Shown: positions 1 to 5,392 of the stretch, one piece after another
How the letters are laid out: each line of letters opens with the position of its first letter
Numbering within the stretch: the first letter of the stretch is position 1
Source of the DNA: an uncultured Clostridia bacterium
GTDB lineage: Bacteria > Bacillota > Clostridia > RUG12999
DNA: 5,459 nucleotides
NCBI GenBank assembly: GCA_949739095.1
Contig: CATIYX010000262.1
Location: forward strand, 1-5,459
Reading direction: 5' to 3'
The notes under the pieces: generated by a model
Databases searched by the model: none
What the model was told of the DNA's origin: nothing
Seen by the model: the letters and a program-made list of their open reading frames with translations, nothing else
Made by a program: the position numbers and the translations under genes

Positions 1-16
1 GCAGGAAAAGCAGTAA
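1..16 (+). CDS. 3' end of an upstream gene (possibly DUF177/YceD family)
   Basis: Only the last few codons could be inside the window. In frame 2 the sequence reads Q-E-K-Q and stops with TAA at 14-16. In frame 1 it reads A-G-K-A-V-I and stops at 19-21. A short charged tail fits the C-terminus of the DUF177 (YceD) protein, which is known to lie directly upstream of rpmF in many bacteria, so frame 2 is preferred. This rests on gene-order knowledge rather than on any recognisable motif. Either stop would lie just before the rpmF ribosome binding site, consistent with cotranscription with rpmF. Confidence 0.3.
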
Positions 17-36
17 TATAAAAGGAGGTGTTTTAG

Positions 37-216
37 ATGGCAGTACCAAAAAGAAAAACATCTAAAGCGAGACGCGATAAAAGAAGAGCAAACTGGAAAT
101 TGGCAGTGCCGGGAATGGTAAAATGCCCGCAGTGTCAAGAGTTTAAAATGCCGCACAGAGTGTGTGCCGCTTGCGGATACTACAATGGCAAAGAAGTAAT
201 CGCAACGGAAGACTAA
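37..216 (+). CDS. rpmF: 50S ribosomal protein L32 (zinc-binding C+ form)
   Basis: A 59-residue basic protein beginning MAVPKRKTSKARRDKRRA, the hallmark L32 N-terminus, which threads into the large ribosomal subunit. Two CxxC pairs (Cys30/Cys33 in CPQC and Cys43/Cys46 in CAAC) form a zinc-ribbon, so this is the zinc-dependent C+ paralogue; the zinc-independent form has lost these cysteines. The length matches the family (about 56-60 residues). The start is fixed by a near-perfect AAAGGAGGTG Shine-Dalgarno at 21-30, about 8 bases before the ATG. It is followed by an intrinsic terminator at 227-258, so it is probably the last gene of its own operon. In some bacteria C+ L32 is paired with a C- copy repressed by Zur; no such copy is visible here. 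Confidence 0.97.
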   Translation: MAVPKRKTSKARRDKRRANWKLAVPGMVKCPQCQEFKMPHRVCAACGYYNGKEVIATED

Positions 217-226
217 TGTATTTTGG

Positions 227-258
227 GAGGGTGGTATTGAAAAATACGACCCTCTTTT
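227..258 (+). terminator. Intrinsic terminator after rpmF
   Basis: Arms 227-238 and 243-254 pair over 12 positions with one G/G mismatch (233/248), closed by a GAAA tetraloop at 239-242. TTTT follows immediately at 255-258, then GTTCT. It sits 10 bases after the rpmF stop codon. Stem, stable tetraloop and T-run are all seen in the sequence; the termination role is inferred from this standard architecture. Confidence 0.88.
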
Positions 259-416
259 GTTCTACATGGAAGAAAAATTCTGTCCATGGAGATATGAAAT
301 GTGTGGATAAAAAAAAGAAAATCTGCGCTCTAGTATTTAGTACAAATGAATTTTTAGAAATGTGATATCAATGCAGAAAAGCATTTGTCGGCTGCAAATG
401 GCAGAAACGGAAATGC
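259..416. other. Non-coding region between rpmF and the DUF512 gene
   Basis: About 160 bases with no credible gene. An open frame crossing 162-365 overlaps rpmF out of frame and has no ribosome binding site or protein-like composition. The transcription start of the DUF512-der operon should lie here, because the rpmF terminator precedes it. I could not find a convincing -35/-10 pair: TAGTAT at 331-336 is a possible -10 but has no recognisable -35 at 16-18 bases upstream. A perfect DnaA-box 9-mer lies at 302-310. Confidence 0.6.
302..310 (-). promoter_or_regulatory. Candidate DnaA box (single perfect 9-mer)
   Basis: TGTGGATAA on the + strand is the exact reverse complement of the consensus DnaA box TTATCCACA. 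It lies in non-coding DNA between the rpmF terminator and the DUF512 gene. Only one copy is present and no cluster of boxes is visible, so this is not an origin. It may be a regulatory DnaA site for the downstream operon or a chance match. Roughly 0.04 perfect matches are expected by chance in a window this size on two strands. Confidence 0.3.
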
Positions 417-423
417 TGGGGAG
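417..423 (+). promoter_or_regulatory. Ribosome binding site that sets the DUF512 start
   Basis: The purine run GGGGGAG ends 9 bases before the ATG at 433 and only 3 bases before the in-frame ATG at 427. The spacing favours 433. A longer reading from TTG at 385 has no ribosome binding site and adds an N-terminus (S-A-A-N-G-R-N-G-N) unlike the family. Confidence 0.6.
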
Positions 424-432
424 AATATGGGT

Positions 433-1755
433 ATGGTGAACTATCATGAAGTGGCGGGGGTACGCCCGGGCAGCATTGCGGAAGAGCTGGGGATTGCGGC
501 AGGGGATACTGTTCGCAAAATAAACGGATGGGAGCTTGGCTCCATTTTAGAATATCGTTATTTTGCTCATGACACGCTGATTCGTCTGGAACTGGAAAAA
601 GTATCAGGCGAAGTGCAGGAAATTGAAATTGAAAATCCTGAAAACGAAGAACTGGGCATTGAATTTGTTTATCCGTTGCTTGCACCGGCGAGAAGCTGCA
701 AGAATAAGTGCGTTTTTTGCTTCATTGACCAACTGCCAAAAGGAATGCGGGAAACGCTCTATTTTAAAGACGATGATACAACGCTTTCTTTTTTGCAGGG
801 GAATTATGTCACGCTGACAAATATGGGAACTGCGGAATTAGAACGCATCAAAGAAATGCGTATCAGCCCCATCAATATTTCTGTTCATGCCACCGACCCG
901 CAGGTGCGTTGCACCATGCTGCACAATCGGTTTGCGGGCAATATTATGGAAATCATGCAAGATTTTGCGGCGAATCATATTACTATGAATGCGCAGATTG
1001 TGCTATGTCCCGATTTTAACGATAAAGAAATTCTGGATAAATCACTTGCAGATTTAACTGCGCTGCATCCTTATGTGCATTCTGTCTCAGTGGTGCCAAT
1101 TGGGAAAACGGAGCATCGGCAGGGACTTTGTGAAATCGCTTCTTTTGGTGAGCAGTCCGCGCGGGAGACGGTGGAGCAGGTGGAAAAATGGCAGCGAAGG
1201 AGTTTATCAAAATATGGTTCGCGTATTGTTTATCTGGCGGATGAATTTTATATCAAAGCCGGACGGGAAATTCCGCCGGCAGCGGACTATGAGGAGTTTC
1301 CGCAGATTGAAAACGGCGTGGGCATGATTGCTTCCATGCGGAAGGAATTTCAGCAAGCAATGGAAGAATTTGACCCAAAGGAAGCACGCTGCCATAGTGT
1401 CAGTATTGCAACAGGAAAGGCGGCTGGTTGGTTTTTGCGTCAGATGGCAGAGGAAATTATGCGGCGTACAGATATGAAAATTCATGTATATGAAATAGAA
1501 AATACCGTGTTTGGCAAAGAAATTACCGTAGCAGGTTTGCTTTGCGGCAAAGATTTGAAACTGGGACTGGGGGGGAAACCACTGGGCGAAAAGTTGTTGC
1601 TGACGGAAAATATGTTTAAAGCGGACGAGGATGTTATGCTGGACGATACCACGCTGGAAGATTTGGAGCAGACATTTGGTGTTCCTGTGGAGATTGTGCC
1701 GGATGACGGATTTGCATTTGTAGATTATTGTATCGGAAGGGAGGCGGCTATATGA
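433..1755 (+). CDS. DUF512 family PDZ / radical SAM iron-sulfur protein
   Basis: A 440-residue protein with three parts. Residues about 5-70 form a PDZ-like domain (VRPGSIAEELGI, then GDTVRKING). Residues 89-96 carry CKNKCVFC, a CX3CX2C motif with Cys89, Cys93 and Cys96 that would ligate a [4Fe-4S] cluster as in radical SAM enzymes. It is followed by the family-typical stretch FIDQLPKGMRETLYFKDDD. Residues about 225-430 match the C-terminal DUF512 domain, ending in GFAFVDYCIG. The family is conserved in Clostridia and cyanobacteria; its reaction is unknown. Length fits full-length members. The start is at ATG 433; ATG 427 and TTG 385 are in-frame alternatives. The TGA stop overlaps the der start codon as ATGA, so the two genes are probably translationally coupled. 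A run of seven G at 1569-1575 encodes L-G-G without breaking the frame. Confidence 0.9.
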   Translation: MVNYHEVAGVRPGSIAEELGIAAGDTVRKINGWELGSILEYRYFAHDTLIRLELEKVSGEVQEIEIENPENEELGIEFVYPLLAPARSCKNKCVFCFIDQLPKGMRETLYFKDDDTTLSFLQGNYVTLTNMGTAELERIKEMRISPINISVHATDPQVRCTMLHNRFAGNIMEIMQDFAANHITMNAQIVLCPDFNDKEILDKSLADLTALHPYVHSVSVVPIGKTEHRQGLCEIASFGEQSARETVEQVEKWQRRSLSKYGSRIVYLADEFYIKAGREIPPAADYEEFPQIENGVGMIASMRKEFQQAMEEFDPKEARCHSVSIATGKAAGWFLRQMAEEIMRRTDMKIHVYEIENTVFGKEITVAGLLCGKDLKLGLGGKPLGEKLLLTENMFKADEDVMLDDTTLEDLEQTFGVPVEIVPDDGFAFVDYCIGREAAI

Positions 1756-3086
1756 AACCGGTTATAGCGATTATCGGACGACCCAATGTTGGAAAGTCAG
1801 CATTGTTTAACAAAATCATTGGGCGCCGAGTGTCTATTGTAGAGGACACACCTGGTGTAACACGTGACCGCATTTATGCAGAAGGCGACTGGAGAAACAA
1901 ACCGTTTATTTTGATTGATACCGGCGGTATTGAGCCAGACAGTAAGGACGAGATTTTGTCGCAAATGCGCCGTCAGGCAAATACCGCAGTGGATTTGGCG
2001 GACGTGATTGTATTTGTGGCAGATTTGAAAACAGGTATTACTGCAACAGATGCGGAAGTGGCATCCATGCTGATAAAATCGGGCAAACCACTTGTTTTAG
2101 CAGTAAATAAGGTGGATAAACCGGGAGAAAATCCACCGGAATTCTATGAGTTTTATAATTTGGGGATTGAACCTGTTGCAGTGTCTGCACTGCAAGGTCT
2201 TGGTATTGGTGATTTGCTTGATGAGATATATAGTCATCTGGAACATGCGTGGGATGAAGAAGAAGAGGATGAAGCAATTCATGTGGCGGTGATTGGACGC
2301 CCCAATGCAGGAAAATCTTCTTTAGTTAATCAGGTGCTGGGCGAAAACCGTGTCATTGTCAGCAACATTCCGGGCACAACCCGCGATGCAATTGATACTA
2401 GATTTGAACGGGATGGAAAGCCTTATGTATTTATTGATACAGCGGGAATCCGCCGTAAAGCAAAGGTGGATGAAGCAATTGAACGCTATTCCGTTATGCG
2501 GGCGTTTTCGGCGGTGGAACGGGCAGATGTTTGCCTGCTGATGATTGACGGCGATGAGGGCGTGGGCGAGCAGGATGCAAAAATTATCGGATATGCGCAC
2601 GAAAAGGGAAAAGCGTCCATTATTGTGGTGAATAAATGGGATAAGATTGAAAAAGAAACCAACACCATGCGCAACATGAAAATCAAAGTGCAGGAGCATT
2701 TATCGTTTATGCCTTATGCGCCGATTGAATTCATTTCAGCCAAAACGGGCGCGCGGGTAGAGAGACTGTTTCCACTGATTCAAGAAGTGGTGCAGCAGAA
2801 TAATATGCGGGTGACAACAGGGGCGCTGAACGATATTATTAACGAAGCGACGTTGAAAGTCCAGCCGCCGTCTGATAAAGGAAAACGGCTGAAAATTTAT
2901 TATGGCACGCAGGTATCGACAAAGCCGCCGACCTTCGTGATTTTTGTCAACGATAAACAGTTGGCACACTTTTCTTATATTCGTTATTTGGAGAATCAAA
3001 TCCGCAGCGCATTTGAGATGAAGGGAACGCCGGTGCGGTTTATCATCAGAGAGAAAAACACCAGCAAAACAGGGCGTTATAAATAA
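1752..3086 (+). CDS. der: Ribosome-assembly GTPase Der (EngA), tandem GTPase domains
   Basis: A 444-residue Der, the essential GTPase with two G domains that acts in maturation of the 50S ribosomal subunit. Domain 1: GRPNVGKS (9-16, P-loop), TRDR around T38 (switch I), DTGG (56-59), NKVD (119-122). An acidic linker (DEEEEDE, about 168-174) leads to domain 2: GRPNAGKS (182-189), PGTTRDA (207-213), DTAG (229-232), NKWD (294-297), SAK (329-331). The C-terminal KH-like RNA-binding domain spans about 350-435 and ends in a basic tail. All nucleotide-binding motifs are intact and the length is normal for the family. The start is ATG 1752, preceded 7 bases upstream by GGAAGGGAGG, and it overlaps the DUF512 stop by four bases; an in-frame TTG at 1728 is rejected. 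In many Firmicutes der is followed by plsY and gpsA; here an ABC ATPase follows instead. Confidence 0.98.
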   Translation: MKPVIAIIGRPNVGKSALFNKIIGRRVSIVEDTPGVTRDRIYAEGDWRNKPFILIDTGGIEPDSKDEILSQMRRQANTAVDLADVIVFVADLKTGITATDAEVASMLIKSGKPLVLAVNKVDKPGENPPEFYEFYNLGIEPVAVSALQGLGIGDLLDEIYSHLEHAWDEEEEDEAIHVAVIGRPNAGKSSLVNQVLGENRVIVSNIPGTTRDAIDTRFERDGKPYVFIDTAGIRRKAKVDEAIERYSVMRAFSAVERADVCLLMIDGDEGVGEQDAKIIGYAHEKGKASIIVVNKWDKIEKETNTMRNMKIKVQEHLSFMPYAPIEFISAKTGARVERLFPLIQEVVQQNNMRVTTGALNDIINEATLKVQPPSDKGKRLKIYYGTQVSTKPPTFVIFVNDKQLAHFSYIRYLENQIRSAFEMKGTPVRFIIREKNTSKTGRYK

Positions 3087-3112
3087 GCCGGACAGAAAAG
3101 GAGGAAACCATT

Positions 3113-3856
3113 ATGATGCTGAGAGCCGAAGGGATTGTAAAAAATTTTGGGAAACTGGAAGTTTTAAAATCCATTTCTGTCGAAGTGCAAAAAGGGGAAG
3201 TGGTGGCGATTATCGGACCATCCGGCTCGGGAAAAAGTACATTTCTCCGCTGCCTGAACTATCTGGAGAAAGTGGATGCAGGAAGCATTGCTATTGATGA
3301 CGAATTGATGGTGGAAAACGGCGTTTACAAATCGGAAGCTGAAATTCGCCGCATCTGTCTGAAAACAGGTATGGTATTTCAGAGCTTTAATTTATTTCCG
3401 CATATGACGGTGCTGCGCAATGTGATGGAAGCGCCGGTGGTGGTGGGCAGAGAAAACAAAGAAACAGTCAAGATGCGTGCACAGGAATTGCTGGAAAAAG
3501 TGGGACTGTCGCAAAAAGCGGGTGCTTATCCGTCCCAGCTATCCGGCGGACAAAAGCAGCGGGTTGCGATTGCACGGGCACTGGCGATGAATCCTGAAAT
3601 TTTGCTGTTTGACGAGCCGACCTCGGCGCTGGACCCGGAGCTGACGGGCGAAGTGCTAAGCGTTATGAAACAGCTTGCCAGCGAAAATAGAACCATGATT
3701 GTGGTGACACATGAAATGGGGTTTGCGCGGGAGGTAGCGGATAAGGTGATTTTTATGGATGAGGGCATCATTGTGGAACAGGGAACGCCGGAGGACGTGT
3801 TTGAACACGCACAAAGCGGGCGTATGCGTGATTTTTTGCAAAGTATTTTAAAATAA
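3113..3856 (+). CDS. Polar amino acid ABC transporter ATP-binding protein (GlnQ-like)
   Basis: A 247-residue cytoplasmic ATPase subunit with a complete motif set: Walker A GPSGSGKST (35-43), Q-loop Gln90 in MVFQSFNLFPHMTV, signature LSGGQKQR (143-150), Walker B ILLFDEP (163-169) with SALD D-loop, and switch His200 in VTHEMGFA. The phrase SFNLFPHMTVL and the ending with EQGTPEDVF are characteristic of the polar amino acid uptake group (GlnQ, HisP, ArtP, TcyC/TcyN). The exact substrate cannot be read from an ATPase. It begins 26 bases after der with AAAAGGAGG 8 bases before ATG 3113; the adjacent ATG 3116 is an alternative start. No permease or substrate-binding protein gene lies in the window, so the membrane partner must be encoded elsewhere. 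None of its 15 isoleucines uses ATA, in contrast to the HD gene downstream. Confidence 0.93.
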   Translation: MMLRAEGIVKNFGKLEVLKSISVEVQKGEVVAIIGPSGSGKSTFLRCLNYLEKVDAGSIAIDDELMVENGVYKSEAEIRRICLKTGMVFQSFNLFPHMTVLRNVMEAPVVVGRENKETVKMRAQELLEKVGLSQKAGAYPSQLSGGQKQRVAIARALAMNPEILLFDEPTSALDPELTGEVLSVMKQLASENRTMIVVTHEMGFAREVADKVIFMDEGIIVEQGTPEDVFEHAQSGRMRDFLQSILK

Positions 3857-3881
3857 TCGTTTTTAGGAAAGGGAAAAGCGC

Positions 3882-4271
3882 ATGTTTAAACAGGATTATA
3901 TCATGAACCAAATCCGAAATCTTGCAAAATTGCTAGTAAAAATGGTGCTGAATAAAGAGTCTGTAATGGTGGAATTGCAAGAGGCAACAAGCGCTGTGGG
4001 ACAGGAACAGTTGCTACAAAATCTTCGCCGCATGATAGAACAAGGTGAAATCAATGAGGCGGAGAATTTGTTATATGAAGAAGTGGATTTTGAAGATATT
4101 GAACAATATGAAATTGCGTTGGCATTTTATTTGCACGTGAACGAATTGGAAGATATATTTTTAGAAACGCATAATTATAGCCGTGCAGAAATTAGAGACG
4201 GCATCTGTGACATTTCAAAAAAATTTGGTATTGCCTATGATGTTTCGTCTATGGTTCCTGATTTGGAATAA
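3882..4271 (+). CDS. Small helical protein of unknown function (resembles DUF6483)
   Basis: A 129-residue acidic, apparently all-helical protein beginning MFKQDYIMNQIRNLAKLL. That N-terminus and the length resemble a family of uncharacterised Firmicutes proteins that I associate with DUF6483; this is from memory and the function is unknown. Residues about 41-70 (QEQLLQNLRRMIEQGEINEAENLLYEE) look like a TPR-like helical pair (inference). There is no signal peptide or convincing transmembrane segment, so it is probably cytoplasmic. The gene starts 25 bases after the ABC ATPase, with AGGAAAGGG ending 8 bases before ATG 3882; an in-frame ATG at 3903 would cut off the conserved start. The HD gene follows after 25 bases. 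It is probably cotranscribed, but nothing visible links it to transport. Confidence 0.82.
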   Translation: MFKQDYIMNQIRNLAKLLVKMVLNKESVMVELQEATSAVGQEQLLQNLRRMIEQGEINEAENLLYEEVDFEDIEQYEIALAFYLHVNELEDIFLETHNYSRAEIRDGICDISKKFGIAYDVSSMVPDLE

Positions 4272-4296
4272 AATTTGGTGAAAGGGGAGATAGGCT

Positions 4297-4761
4297 ATGA
4301 ACAGAATTGAACAGGTTCGAGAGGTAGTTGATAGTATACTAGGTGACATAATAAATGAAGAGGAAAGAAGATATGCATATATACATTTGTATGGTGTTGC
4401 ACAGGCTGCTGCTCTTATTGCAAAAAAACGCAACGAAAACCTAGAACTTTCTATTATTGCAGCGATGCTACATGATATATATTCATACAAAAATATGGAC
4501 GCTGCAAATCATGCGCATAAAGGAGCAGTAATAGCAAAAGAGATTTTGACTGAATTAAAAATATTCTCCGGTGAAGAAATTGCTCTGATTTACTCGGCTA
4601 TTTACAATCATAGTGACAAAGATATGATAGGTGAAACGTTTGACGAAATATTAAAGGATGCAGATGTAATGCAGCATGTTTTTTACAATCCATTATTTGA
4701 AATCAAAGCTCACGAACTGGGAAGATTTCATAATTTAAAGAACGAATTTGGAATAATTTGA
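4297..4761 (+). CDS. HD-domain metal-dependent phosphohydrolase
   Basis: A 154-residue single-domain protein with the HD superfamily pattern: His30 (HLYGVAQ), His59-Asp60 (AMLHDIYSY), His72/His74 (NHAHKGA), His105 (YNHSDKD) and Asp121/Asp123 (LKDADVMQH). These would bind a divalent metal or metal pair and support phosphomonoester or nucleotide hydrolysis; the substrate is unknown. GGGGAG at 4284-4289 lies 7 bases before ATG 4297, and the gene starts 25 bases after its neighbour. Its codon usage differs from upstream genes: 10 of 20 isoleucines are ATA and 4 of 6 arginines are AGA, whereas the ABC ATPase uses no ATA. This suggests a separate, perhaps recently acquired origin. It is directly followed by a broken NUDIX gene, another small hydrolase family. 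Confidence 0.9.
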   Translation: MNRIEQVREVVDSILGDIINEEERRYAYIHLYGVAQAAALIAKKRNENLELSIIAAMLHDIYSYKNMDAANHAHKGAVIAKEILTELKIFSGEEIALIYSAIYNHSDKDMIGETFDEILKDADVMQHVFYNPLFEIKAHELGRFHNLKNEFGII

Positions 4762-4784
4762 TAGCAGTCTGTTTGTAGACTTGT

Positions 4785-5020
4785 GTGAAGAGAAATGAAC
4801 TGCTGGAAGTGAAGTTCTATGACAACATAGATGATAAATTATTAAAGTTTGCAGTTATTATCTCGAAAACAAATGGTGAGTTGGAGAGGGTAAACATAAA
4901 GAACGAGATACTTACGAAATACCTGGAGGACATAGAGATAGTGGAGAAGATATTTTGAACGCAGATAAGCGGGACTTGAGAGAAGAAACAGAGGTAGTAG
5001 ATTTTGCTATCAAGTCAGTT
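4785..5020 (+). pseudogene. Frameshifted, C-terminally truncated NUDIX hydrolase remnant
   Basis: Two frames together give one NUDIX protein. From about 4785 (GTG, with no ribosome binding site) to 4889 the reading is KRNELLEVKFYDNIDDKLLK, then FAVIISKTNGE. From 4892, in the other frame, it is KHKERDTYEIPGGH, then RDSGEDILNADKRDLREETEVVDFAIKSV. Intact relatives run from NG-x-W-V-F-C into KHKERDTYE without a break, so about one base has been lost near 4880-4891. The Nudix box (GX5EX7REUXEEXGU) is recognisable but damaged: RE is RD and the final Gly is Glu. Homology stops around 5020, so the C-terminal half is missing, and the frame then runs into the terminator hairpin. Both the frameshift and the loss of box residues argue for a decayed gene rather than a sequencing error. 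It lies 23 bases after the HD gene. Confidence 0.85.
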
Positions 5021-5043
5021 AAAGAACACGCCGATACTGTACA

Positions 5044-5083
5044 AAAGAACCGCTTCTGTCATGAATGGCAGAAGCGGTTCTTT
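5044..5083 (+). terminator. Strong hairpin terminator, probably bidirectional
   Basis: Arms 5044-5061 and 5066-5083 pair over 18 positions with a single T-G wobble (5059/5068) and a TGAA tetraloop at 5062-5065. The stem ends in TTT on the + side followed by GCATTATATAA, a weak T-tract. On the minus strand the stem ends in TTTT. It is the first terminator seen after the DUF512-der-ABC-small protein-HD run and probably ends that operon, reading through the NUDIX remnant. No minus-strand gene feeding into it is visible in the window. Confidence 0.85.
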
Positions 5084-5106
5084 GCATTATATAATGTATA
5101 AAAAAG

Positions 5107-5180
5107 ACCCCACAAAAAAGCCGCAAGAAAGGGGGATGCCCGGTCATACATCAACGCGTATGCCGGGCAATTTGTGGGGT
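5107..5180. other. Nested two-stem structured element, possible minus-strand small RNA or terminator
   Basis: The outer stem ACCCCACAAA (5107-5116) pairs perfectly with TTTGTGGGGT (5171-5180). Inside it TGCCCGG (5137-5143) pairs with CCGGGCA (5163-5169), and after a bulged T at 5144, CATAC (5145-5149) pairs with GTATG (5158-5162), closing an 8-base loop (5150-5157). The two stems are joined by a 20-base purine-rich strand (5117-5136) on one side and a single base (5170) on the other. On the minus strand, five T follow the outer stem after one base (5105-5101), as in an intrinsic terminator; the + side has no such run. It matches no riboswitch or ribozyme that I recognise. Confidence 0.6.
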
Positions 5181-5363
5181 GTATATTTACAATCAATAAA
5201 AGAAAATAGCATAGATAAATTCATCAGCAGCTTGATATACAACAGTATAACATAGTTTGGTTAGAAAAGGAAGCGTTTTTTCATATTGTTAACAATTTGT
5301 TCATAATTTGGTTGTGTAGACAAATTGTGACATAAAAAAACTCAAATTCAGTGAAATCAGCTC
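5181..5363. other. AT-rich non-coding region with operator-like symmetry
   Basis: No credible gene on either strand. Visible structure is limited to the palindrome and inverted repeat at 5285-5328, and an 11-mer AGTATAACATA at 5244-5254 that recurs at 5443-5453. The region lies upstream of the promoter at 5364 and probably belongs to the control region of a gene beyond the right edge. Confidence 0.6.
5285..5328. repeat. Perfect 12-bp palindrome plus inverted-repeat arms (candidate operator)
   Basis: ATTGTTAACAAT at 5285-5296 is a perfect palindrome. Overlapping it, ACAATTTGT (5292-5300) is inverted as ACAAATTGT (5320-5328) with a 19-base spacer. The TTGTTAA/TTAACAA halves recall Rex-type sites, but the Rex consensus has a spacer between the halves that is absent here. 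The position, about 36 bases upstream of the -35 box at 5364, suits a regulator binding site; the regulator cannot be named. Confidence 0.4.
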
Positions 5364-5392
5364 TTGACTTGCTGGACTTCCTGTGATATAAT
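5364..5392 (+). promoter_or_regulatory. Near-consensus sigma-A promoter with extended -10
   Basis: TTGACT (5364-5369) is separated by exactly 17 bases from TATAAT (5387-5392), and TG at 5384-5385 gives the extended -10 TGATATAAT. The expected start is near 5399. A second overlapping TGATATAAT copy follows, with its TATAAT at 5395-5400. This promoter reads to the right. Positions 5401-5459 would be its untranslated leader, since no ribosome binding site precedes the ATG at 5455. The gene it drives lies outside the window. Confidence 0.85.

Noticed and set aside
162..365. Open frame of 67 codons (MCRLRILQW...)
   Set aside because: It overlaps rpmF out of frame, crosses the rpmF terminator hairpin, has no ribosome binding site and has no protein-family resemblance.
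385..432. Longer N-terminus for the DUF512 protein from TTG 385
   Set aside because: There is no ribosome binding site before the TTG, the added residues do not look like the family, and GGGGGAG at 417-423 fits ATG 433.
371..439. Possible 22-codon upstream leader peptide overlapping the DUF512 start
   Set aside because: There is no clear ribosome binding site before ATG 371, and most of the frame lies over the probable ribosome binding site region; a chance frame is the simpler reading.
368..685. Minus-strand open frames opposite the DUF512, der and ABC genes
   Set aside because: They are shadows of genes whose motifs are clear on the + strand; none has a ribosome binding site or recognisable domain.
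1728..1751. Extended Der start from TTG 1728
   Set aside because: Family alignment from memory starts at MKPVIAIIGRPNVGKS, and the ribosome binding site GGAAGGGAGG lies between the TTG and ATG 1752.
5041..5180. Group II intron domain V, riboswitch or self-cleaving ribozyme
   Set aside because: The hairpins lack the domain V AGC/GAAA pattern, and I could not match the nested element to the conserved cores of twister, hammerhead, pistol, ZTP, fluoride, c-di-GMP or guanidine motifs.
5107..5180. CRISPR repeat or insertion-sequence end
   Set aside because: There is no repeated unit with spacers, no transposase or cas gene, and no terminal inverted repeat pair with target duplication in the window.
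5004..5255. Open frame of 83 codons crossing both hairpins
   Set aside because: It begins at a TTG inside the NUDIX remnant in the wrong frame, then translates the terminator and the nested structure; there is no ribosome binding site or family resemblance.
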